A DNA stretch of 64,000 bases from positions 2,046,001-2,110,000 of the forward strand of contig JACAAK010000012.1 in assembly GCA_025093985.1 (NCBI GenBank), in the 5' to 3' direction. Below are positions 55,443-64,000 of the stretch, piece after piece. The notes under the pieces were generated by a model. It was not told the DNA's origin and ran no database searches. It saw nothing but the letters and a program-made list of their open reading frames with translations. Position numbers and translations under genes: made by a program. Each line of letters opens with the position of its first letter. The first letter of the stretch is position 1. The DNA comes from Calvatia gigantea (lineage: Eukaryota; Basidiomycota; Agaricomycetes; Agaricales; Lycoperdaceae).

Positions 55443-56420
55443 GTGGATGGCAGCGGGGGTTGAAACGCTAAAATTTGAAATTCTGGCACCTTCTCGGAGG
55501 GTTCAATGTTCAAAGAGCAAAAAGCAGGATTAATACCTTTCTCACAACCGTATTGTAGAGATAAATTGTTTAAATTACTCATAATCGCTGTCAATCGCCG
55601 CAAGCCAAAAAGAACCACCCAACATAAAGAAGCAACGGCGCAGAATTAGTGTCTTCCGGAACTCTTCCTTTCATCGCCATAAGCACCGTATAAATGTGCA
55701 TCTACTCCCTGCCCGCCCCGAGTCTTCATCCAACCACCTCCCTACGAGCACGAGACGCCTCCAGCACCAGGGAACGATCTCCCACTGATCTGGATAGGCG
55801 ATTTGCAAGGTGAATTCGTTGATCGGCGTCATCTAATGCATTGTTTACACACTTCACTGACCCTCTTTACCTACTAGGCTCACGAGGACTCACAACAGAA
55901 CGTGCATGAGGTAAGGCTGTTTCATCCCAACAACTCACTGGCTGATGGTGCTTTTTTGGACTATTCGAGACGCGGACAGTCGGAATTCGGTCGGAAAATG
56001 CTTGGTATTGGTGGCGTTGCGGCCCTGCTCCCAAAGAGATCCGTCACGGTCCAGTGGTCCACCAAGTTCATGGTCTATGTCGCCATGCAATGCACGCGTG
56101 GGTGCGAATTCTTGGATCTCAGCACACCAGGCTCCCAAAATCATTGCTCATTCCTGTCCAATACGACATTACGCTGACTGCCTCATTTCCTCAAATGTCC
56201 CGGCACTGCGGCTCCTTTCCAATATAGCGACTATATTCAAATCCCAGTCGTGGAATACCCCGTGAACCACTGGTTCCACACAGCAAGCTGATTTGAAGGA
56301 TTCATTTATTGGGCGGCTTAGGTAGGATATCACAAGTCGTATTGATATCTCGTCCGTTTAAAACAAGTGCTATGTGAAGGAAATATTGTGGGAGGGGGAC
56401 AACACAAACTATACTAAAAG
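55443..56420. other. No gene recognised with confidence
   Basis: Overlapping frames near 55690-56265 include a Pro-rich stretch (PPPYEHETPPAPGNDLP) and a basic stretch, but no domain and no consistent splice chain. The 3' flank of the minus-strand membrane protein (stop 56421) lies here. Confidence 0.4.
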
Positions 56421-58000
56421 CTAAAGGTGGGGTATAAATGAAGACCATGGAATGTCTCGGTAGGTATCCGGAGGAAGCCCACGAAGGGTGGTAAAGGCAA
56501 GGACAACAAGAGCCAGACGGGCAACCATATACAGCAGCAAGCTAACAATTAATCCAAAATAGACAAATAAAGTCGACAGAACTACAAATATCTCACCTAG
56601 ATCAGCAAGGGGTAGTTCTCCAAAGGACCTCGAACACAATAAAACGAAAGGTTCTGCTGTGATCCAGATTGCGGAAAGTTTCCATAGACGTTCTTCACGG
56701 GAGGAAGGAAACGACGATAACCAGAGAGGCATTAGATGTAGGGCACCAAACGCCGTGCCAATTATGCAGATAGGGACGAACATCTCCCAGCCTACCATCC
56801 CATTTTGAGACGAGTAGAACATATACGAATCGCCGTCGTTATTTGACAACATTGCCATAAGTGGGCGAATGGGTGCCATAACAAACTCGGCGACTTTGTC
56901 GAGGCGCACGTCTGCCAAACTGCGGAGACGAAGGCGTGTGACTACTTTCGCCAACAACCTTCTCACACCACCTGACACCCTGCCAAACAATCTGGGCCCT
57001 GAAACAGCCTCGCCTTCTCGACATATTTCTCCCCCAGCCTCAGGAAGCGTGCTGTCCGAAATGTCCAACCCTTTTGTTTCCTCTGTCTCCGGCAAATCCA
57101 TGGGTGCCAGATATCGATGCATCGCAATGGTTATACCCATGTTCTGAGGCTTCTTCCACCACAGAACATACGTCACAATATTGAGAAACGCGAATGCGAG
57201 CGTAACGACCTCCAATTCAGCAACGGGCAGGTGCATTATCCAACGAACAAGGCACTGAAATATGAACCATGTCGTCTGAAGAACGACAAGGAGTTTTGTG
57301 AGGAAATCACCTTTACTCTTGTCGTTGATCTCCTCCTCCGTGATGTTGAAAGACGCGGGGATGTGGTCAACCTCTTCAACAATATCGCCGGGGTCCAGTT
57401 CCAAGCCGCGCATCTCAAGAAGAAAACCATGAGTTATCGTCCAACGACCATCCGGCTTATTTTTTTGCAGGACTACGAAACCAGGCTTTGACGGTCGAGA
57501 AAATCGAATCCGCCCTTGGAGAGTCTGCGCAGAATGTGAGTTCCAGACCAAAACAAATTCATATATACTAAATACTCACGTCCAGAAAAGAATTTCTCGT
57601 TATATTCCTCCACATGTTTTCCCGCCCCGATCCGTTGTCTCAGTGCCCACATAGTTATAAACTCAGGCACTAACAAGGCGTAAACCATGATAAGCAGTTT
57701 CTGGTTCAGCTTCTTCCAATCCGAATCGCATGAACTGGGGACATTTGGATGGACCGCTACCCATGTACAAGCGAATATAGTTGCGAGACAACTCCAAATG
57801 ATGTCCTGAAGATCTCGACAACGCACGACGTTCACGCATGGTGGGAGTTCACGGCCGAGGATGGTGAGGAGGATTGGCGGATCGAAGTTATGGTGTGATG
57901 AGATTCCTGGCGCACTGGAAGCGGCGTTGAACGCTGCCATCAAGAAGATAACCACGAGCATGATGAATAGCGAAGGAAAGGGGGATGTAACACTTTTCAT
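56421..58000 (-). CDS. Multi-pass membrane protein, copy 2 of the 498/507-aa family; one-base insertion in an A7 run
   Basis: Exon 1 58000..57580 (an in-frame ATG at 58051 is an alternative) begins with a probable signal peptide (LFIMLVVIFLMAAF). It then has the family block DIIWSCLATIFACTWVAVHPNVP, WALRQRIGAGKHVEEYNEKFF. Exon 2 57524..56421 has WTITHGFLLEMRGLE, EEINDKSKGDFLTKLLVVLQ, LPVAELEVVTLAFAFLNIVT, LWWKKPQNM, MAPIRPLMAMLSNNDGDS and C-terminal helices ending near FIPHL. The chain breaks at the poly-T run 57460..57466 (poly-A on the coding strand); dropping one base gives 1524 nt, 507 aa. I see five to six hydrophobic segments and a variable cytosolic-like loop. The family is common in Agaricomycetes; no function is known to me. 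It is the paralogue of 62315..63863 and of the decayed copy at 10446..12195. Confidence 0.72.
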
Positions 58001-58051
58001 AGACGTTTGGGTCATGTCCACTCTGACAGCACAGCGTTTAGTGACCTGCAC

Positions 58052-59593
58052 ACTTTACACATCCAAGTATGATGCCGCCCATCGAAGTAGTCACAGCTCC
58101 TTTATGGAGTCGGATGTTTGGCCGCGAACAGGCACCCAGTCTAATCTCGAAATAGATGTACGGGCGGCGAAAGGACGCCGCTACGGTGCAACACAGTGAT
58201 ATCTTTATTCGGTTATTGACATGGGTGTGGTGTGGATGGAGGGCTCGTGCGGGTCTCGCCCTTGCAAAGTTCCGGCCAATGTTGTTGTTCGTCCTCTTGC
58301 GACCTTGCCAGGGGAGTACCCTAGATGGTTGTCATCGCTGGCTCGAAATAGTCGTCTGGGGAACCCTAGGGCGAGCGCTGCGATAGCAATCACTACGTGC
58401 GCCTATCTTTATATGGGTAAGTTACGCACACTGAGCCGTTAACAGCATTGGCTCAGTTTCATGAGCCCACGTCCAAGGAAAAAGCGCTCAACAAAGTCAG
58501 GTGTCTCAGTACAGGTTGGGCCCTGTTCATGTGTATTTCGTGCTCATAACTAAAGGAGATGAGCTTTCACCAAGGAGTCTAGTAATGTATGGATATATGC
58601 AAACTAAGAAGGTATCGAACAGCACGGCCCTCCACTTCTCATGATGAATTAATCATCCAAACATAAACATCATTACATACAACACCTAGCGCGTCCTAAG
58701 ATCGTGAAGAAAACGTATCAGGGATAGCACCTCATACTATGATGCTGGTGATGTCCAGAACGAGCCGAGCCAGCCCATGAGTTTCAGGAAGCAAGGAGGC
58801 ATGTATCAGAGCATGGGCAACGTAAGGTGATCATCTAATGATCCTGGGTCTGGCACGGCGTTTCGTGTTAGCACACGCCAATCGTTACCCTAAGTGCAAA
58901 GTAAGGCTCACCTATGACCCCAGAGACACCGTACACCAACCCTGTGATCATACCAATCATACCTAAACCCAGCCAAGCCTTCACCATCCCCTATGCCGTG
59001 GTACTACCTTTGATACCTGTCTCAAAACCACAAAACCACCCATTCAACAGTGACTGAGTGAGTTGGCAGATAGGTGGCGAGAATCAGTGAGGCGGTTGTG
59101 ACCAGGAAGAGGCAGTTATATCGTGGTAGATCATGGCATTGTATAACTCTCGACGTCAGCGGAGTTGTATAAGAGAAGAAGTAAGGTCTGTCACGTGCCA
59201 CTGAGGCAGATTGCGAAACATAACGGATTGAGCTACGGGAATTTACGTGTTCAACTAACGATAGTGGAGACCAACCCCATTCCTTGAGAAGTTGTAAGGG
59301 AAGGGTCCAAGATCAGAGTAGATCATGCTGGCACAGAGGAGATTTTACCCCCCGCGAGCACAGGCTTGTGACCCACGTTCAAGGCCATCCCACTTTTATT
59401 CGAGGTCAAAGGGTATCTTTTATGACGACTTTAGTGACTTTAAGCATAGTTTATTCTCATTTTTTAAGCTTTCCAACAGTTTCTTATCAAGCAGAATGAC
59501 AACAGGGCAGTCAACGAAACGAGACACAGAATCAACTTTATACCTAGCGACTGTGAAACTAGTGGACTAGCTAGCATCCCAACACGCACCTCG
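58052..59593. other. No recognised gene
   Basis: Short frames on both strands between 58156 and 59570 without recognisable domain or splice chain. It separates the membrane protein copy 2 from MGL copy 3. Confidence 0.45.
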
Positions 59594-60759
59594 CTACTGA
59601 CAGCAGGTTCCGGTCGACAAGATCCCGCCATAGCCGGGGATAGGGTCCGTCTGGGTTGATTTCTCGGACTTCTGCGGGGGTTCTGGGCATTGCCCCTGCG
59701 ATAGGGCTTGACGCGTCTGAATGATCTGTACAACCTCGTTCACGAGCTTCTTCCCATCCTCAATCATGAGCGCGTGGAAACACCCCTCGAAGAGAGAAAT
59801 CTTCTTGTTAGAGGCAGAGACCTTGTCAATAAACTCTTGCGAGGCCTGGCAGGACGCAATTTTGTCCGCCGTACCATGCACAATGAGGACCTAGAGAATT
59901 CTTCAGCGCATGATTTGAAAATGTATGGTACGAAGCTCACAGGAAGCGACTTTGGCCAGTTTTTGTAGGAGGTCGTCAGAAGAGCTTCACCATGCCTTAG
60001 CGTGTCGATAAGAATCTTCAGTGAACTAAATGGCTTCACGTGTGGGTCCCTCGCCCAACTCTCATTGTAATTTGTATTGTGCGATAAATCCTGTTATGTA
60101 CCTAGTGAGATATTGTCAAAATACCGGTTAAGTGGAGATCTGACCTCAGGTCTGGCTGGAACAGCAATTGGGATATAAGGTACTAGGAGGCTTACCTTGG
60201 TACCAATCCATTTCTCAAGCTTTGATACGGGCTTGGCTTGCCGGATCAAAGGGCTAGTCGCAATAACGCCATCAAGAAAAGACACCACGTCTTTATGGGG
60301 AGACGTGGCGTTCTGTGCGGCAAAACCAAGAGCTTCTGTGCCTCCCTGGTATTACCATGAGGTGTCGTCTTTCAAAGGTGCTATAATCTGATTACTCACC
60401 AAAGAGTGACCCATCAAAAAGAGAGGCATGTCTTTAAACACACTCTTTACACGTTTGATAGCCCAGGCAATATCCTTCATCTGGTCCTTCCAAGTTGTTT
60501 TCCCATATACACTTCCTTTACTCCTCTTCACAGGGTCTTGCCCTGTCATTCCGTATCCGTGTTGGTCGAATGCGAATACTGCGATACCGTGCTGTGTGAG
60601 TGGTATGTACAACTCAGTGTACCTGCCAATGTGGGATGCGCAACCGTGGATGAAGAGTATCACCGCCCTGGGTCCGCCACTGATGGGGGCATATGTGCGT
60701 GTATAAAGCAGTGTTTTGGAGGGCCCCGGAAGCCAGTCTTCGGTGTAAGGTGTACCCAT
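59594..60759 (-). CDS. Monoacylglycerol lipase-like alpha/beta hydrolase (MGL copy 3), complete, 335 aa
   Basis: Exons 60759..60400, 60345..60145, 60090..59941 and 59890..59594 (1008 nt, all in phase). Oxyanion motif FIHG (His38-Gly39), FAFDQHGYGMTG, TWKDQMKDIAWAIKRVK, nucleophile elbow GHSLGG formed across intron 1 (Ser119), FLDGVIATSPLIRQ, KWIGTKVSLLVPYIPIAVP, DLSHNTNYNESWARDP, NWPKSLP, then HGTADKIAS with Asp246 and CFHALM with His276. This is the standard monoacylglycerol lipase (Yju3/MGLL) layout, so it probably releases fatty acids from monoglycerides at lipid droplets or the ER. The C-terminal 35 residues (Pro/Ser/Thr-rich, ending GTCCQ) extend beyond the yeast enzyme. The region from 60820 to 61000 upstream is AT-rich with TATAAATA at 60968..60975. 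It is the only one of three copies in the window with an intact triad. Confidence 0.88.
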
Positions 60760-62314
60760 GTCTATATGCCCCCCAGTCGGGCGCGTGGTGGGTGCGCTTA
60801 AGGACTGCCAACGGAATGTGGGTGGTGAAAAAAGTCACGTTGGCGTGAAGAAGGCAAGGTCATCTAAGCTTATAACTTGGCTTCAGCGTCTGACTTGCCT
60901 GTTCTGCGAAGTCACCTCATAGTCTTAGATTCTGGGTCATTGTAAGTCTACCCGATATTGGGTACTAATATAAATAAACAAATACAGTTCACATATACGA
61001 AGGACAACCAGACTCATCTTTTCTTCCGATCCCCACCTTCCTTTTATAATCATCCTTGTACGATACGTGTATCTTTTTCCTACAGAGTCCCGAGAACACT
61101 CATTCGTCTGGTGTGACCTGTGAGTTAAATCCCCTCAAATAATCTTCTAGTGAGCCTCCGGGCTTTCAGTCATGGTAATCCCTGATGATCCTGGTGACTA
61201 GCGCTTTACTAAGGAGAAGTGGAGGCCAAATGTGATTTGCGACTGGCCCCCAAGCGCCTCATCGAGTTAGGAATTACCCGCCCACAATCTCTTGAAGCAC
61301 ATACAGATGCCCTGCAAGTGGCTTCTCCTGCGAGTGGAGGCCAACCACCCCAAACACATTAACACGCTTCTTCAACGTGCCACCAGCCATATACCTCCGG
61401 TTCGGAAGTAACGGGCAGGTGTCTGGGGGTTAAGGTTAGAATTAAATGGTGTGGTATATGTAGATTACATTTTACGGAGTGCAGCGTTAGTAATTGAGAG
61501 ACATTATTTGGACTGTAGTGACCAGAGATCCCAGGAAGTGAGCAGATAGTCGGACGCTGTCAGGTTACCCTATCCACGTAGCTTCGAGCGACCTGTGATG
61601 CACCCCTTGAGTAGATAGGACGAGGGAAGGTTTCAAATGCCAGCGTGATAGACGGAAGTAGGTACTCATTACGGTTCGGCAGCCGAAGAGATGGTGGAAT
61701 AGGAAATTCGACAATGTGGTAGGGGGCAACATAAATAATCCGTACCGTCACATGCTTGCAGACAAGGATTGGCACCGGTCTTGCACCTTGTTCAGTGAAT
61801 CACTTGAATAACTACCGTCCAATAATGGCGACTAAACGGAATCTCAGCTCCTCGCGCAAAGATCAGAGAGGTCATATGCTCGGAGCAGCACGTCGATTCG
61901 GAGAATACAAGGTTTATCCTCCAACTACAGACGCCCATGTAACAAAAATGGTAAGCATACATAGGACAAAAGGTGCCGTATATGAAATAATTGGGGGGCT
62001 TCTGTTAGGCCAAATACAGAACAACCAGTATTCTAGCTCGGCATAGTGTGCCGGTTTTGACACCTGCGTGCAACGTGTCGCAAGGAATTAAGACGAGTGG
62101 TCAGGTCCTCCGCTAACGGCAGGTCTTCTTTCGCTCGAGGGGTTCACTCCAGTATTCCTTGATGTGGCGAAGTAAATTGAGGTACCCTACTCCGTCCTAT
62201 GAAAGGCGGCATAAAACATACAAAATGAAAAGATGAATTCTTTTTCACCGTTGCATGGATAGAGTTGCTACGAACCTCAGAAAGGAAGGAGAGGATGGAC
62301 GAGAGGAACGGCGA
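60760..62314. other. Spacer between MGL copy 3 and membrane protein copy 3
   Basis: No supported gene. A frame at 61756..62046 (+) has no recognisable motif. A TATA-like box lies about 210 bp upstream of the MGL start codon. Confidence 0.4.
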
Positions 62315-63863
62315 TTAATTCGTAGCGGAACCAAAGTGGGGGAAAAGCGCGGTCCACTCAACAGTCTGGTATGCCCCGGGAGGAAGATTGCGGAGGGCCG
62401 TGAATGCGATTACAATGATGGCAAGGCGGGCGACGGCGGCAAGCAATATCGTTCCAACCACCCCAACGAAGAAGATAAATATCCCTATGCGAGATAAAGT
62501 CCCAATCTCTACTCGCTCAAAATTCAGGTCTCCGATTTTCCTCACGCACATCCAGACCAAGGGCTCCACCGTGATCCCGATTGCAGAGAACTCCCAAAGA
62601 GCACTTTCAAGGGGGGAAGGGAATGACGACGTCCAGATTGGTATTAAGTGTAAAGCACCAAAAACCAGGCTGGTTACACCGAAAAAAATTACCGACTTCC
62701 AGTCTTCTATCGCGTTCCAGGACGAATAGAAGGTCCGCGAAACTTCGGCATCGTTGTTTGACATCATCCCTAGAACTGGGTCGATAGGCGCCAATAACAA
62801 ATCGAAGATCTGGTCGAGGCGTATGTTGCGTGGATGAACGGAGGCAGCTACACCCACCAGTAGTGAGATACATCGAACCCAGGCTGACTGCTTCTGGCGA
62901 GTCTCGCTGCCATCCTGTGTTTCCCCTCCACCCCCTGAAAAGGATCCACGGTCTAAAACCTGTCCGGAAGTCTCCTTTTTTTCTGATGAACCTTCCCGTA
63001 TCGCATGACGGTCCATTCGAACGGCTACTTGCATATTCTGAGGCTTGTCCAGCCACAGCGTGTAGGTGACGATGTTGAGGAAAGCATATGCAAGGGTGAT
63101 AACCTCCAACTCAGTGACAGGGAGACGTGTTATCCAACGGGTAATGCATTGGAATATGAACCACGTCGTCTGAAGGACAACAAGGAGCTTGGAAAGAAGA
63201 TCGCCTTTACTCTTGTCGTTGATTTCCTCTCTCGTGATATCGAGACGTCCAGGGATTTCCTCAACGTCCTCAATAGCGCCACCGGAGTTGTGGATCAAGC
63301 CTTGCATCTCAAGGAGAAAGCCATGAGTTAGGGTCCAACGTCCATCCCACTTCTCGTCGTTTGGACCACGACTACGGAACCAGGCCCTGACACCCTGGAG
63401 GACGGATTTCAACCAGCCTGTCGATGGCTTCACTACACAGACTATTGGTATTCAGAATGCCCTGCGGGACAAGTAACTCCTCACCGGCATCCTCGTGGTA
63501 AAACTTGTCGTTATATTCGTCTACATGCTTCGCTGCTCCCATATGTTGCCGTAGTGCCCACATAGTCATACACTCGGGTGCTAGCACGGCGTAGACCATA
63601 ATAACCACCCTCCTGATTAAGTTCCTACATGCCGAATCATGTGGGTCGGGGACGTTTGGGTGGACTGCTACCCATGTACAAGCAATAATGGTTGAAAAAC
63701 AGCTCCATAAAATATTCCAGATGGTGCGGTACCGGGTGCATTCCACGAGTTGACGACCAAAGATGGTGAGAGGGATCAACGGATCGGGAGCAGCGTTAGA
63801 GGGCACGACAGGGGCGCCCGTCGCCGCTTTTGATGCTGCTACTAAGAGAGCAAGGGCGAGCAT
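62315..63863 (-). CDS. Multi-pass membrane protein, copy 3 of the family, complete, 498 aa
   Basis: Exons 63863..63485 and 63432..62315 joined by a 52 bp GTGAGG...TGTAG intron give 1497 nt in phase. The N-terminal hydrophobic segment (LALALLVAASKAATG) looks like a signal peptide. Then PLIPLTIFGRQLVEC, NILWSCFSTIIACTWVAVHPNVP, ECMTMWALRQHMGAAKHVDEYN; in exon 2 GRWTLTHGFLLEMQGLI, REEINDKSKGDLLSKLLVVL, LPVTELEVITLAYAFLNIVT, LWLDKPQNM, LLLAPIDPVLGMMSNNDAEV, ALHLIPIWTSSFP and C-terminal helices (GIFIFFVGVVGTILLAAVAR). It differs from copy 2 mainly in the variable loop. The start could lie further upstream if another exon exists. It is next to MGL copy 3 on the same strand, as in the decayed pair at 8.4-12.2 kb. 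Confidence 0.8.
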
Positions 63864-64000
63864 TGGGAGGACAAGGACGGCAGGGGCTGACTTTGAGGCC
63901 GCAAAGAAGCATCTTTGGATTAAAACTAATGCAGCTCGAGCGTCCCCGTTTCTGAATTCACGACGGAATGCTCGGAATCAGTAAGGTGAAACGCTGTTCA

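Overview
The window is nuclear DNA of a filamentous basidiomycete, almost certainly an Agaricomycete (mushroom-forming fungus). Genes are split by many 45-65 bp introns with GT(A/G)NGT donors and CTAA(C/T) branch-like motifs. The gene set is typical of that class: several DUF6533 seven-helix proteins, a fungal AP-1 mu adaptin, a mitochondrial ferredoxin and a delta-12 desaturase. I could not assign a genus. No rRNA, tRNA, CRISPR or prokaryotic operon was found.

Layout. 0-16 kb: end of a secreted phosphoglycerate-mutase-like protein (-), a complete DUF6533 protein (+), a decayed BiP/Kar2 chaperone that still carries a signal peptide and HDEL (+), a small TIGR04076 protein (+), a decayed monoacylglycerol-lipase-like gene (-), a decayed multi-pass membrane protein (-), the AP-1 mu subunit (-) and a PQ-loop protein (-). 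16-30.5 kb: a tandem segmental duplication built around five DUF6533 genes (A, B, A', B', C), all with the same exon lengths. A is dead, with a Tc1/mariner-like insertion and nonsense codons. B and A' are intact. Between them lie repeated decayed fragments of an unrecognised minus-strand gene. 31-43.6 kb: mitochondrial ferredoxin (Yah1 type), a Ser/Pro-rich protein, a 14-exon delta-12 desaturase, a HotDog thioesterase and a cupin/JmjC-like protein. 45-51.5 kb: a protein fragment, a decayed NCS1 permease, another DUF6533 gene, a chromodomain-type Ty3/gypsy integrase remnant and an AT-rich repeat tract. 52.6-64 kb: an MGL-like pseudoenzyme, a seven-helix protein, an intact MGL and two multi-pass membrane proteins related to the decayed copy near 11 kb.

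Themes. Two families recur as neighbours in the same order (MGL-like hydrolase then multi-pass membrane protein), so they were probably duplicated together. Two of the three MGL-like proteins carry Ala in place of the nucleophile Ser. One of these has a full-length open frame and also lacks the oxyanion-hole Gly, which suggests a non-catalytic paralogue. Lipid metabolism is well represented (desaturase, thioesterase, lipases), but nothing shows that these genes form a cluster.

Caveat. Several otherwise well-conserved genes (AP-1 mu, ferredoxin, the Ser/Pro-rich protein, two membrane proteins, a DUF6533 gene) are broken by isolated one-base frame disruptions. Nearly all are insertions, so sequencing error is as likely as true decay for these. 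Exon models were worked out by hand from splice signals, phase arithmetic and family similarity; no alignment was run.
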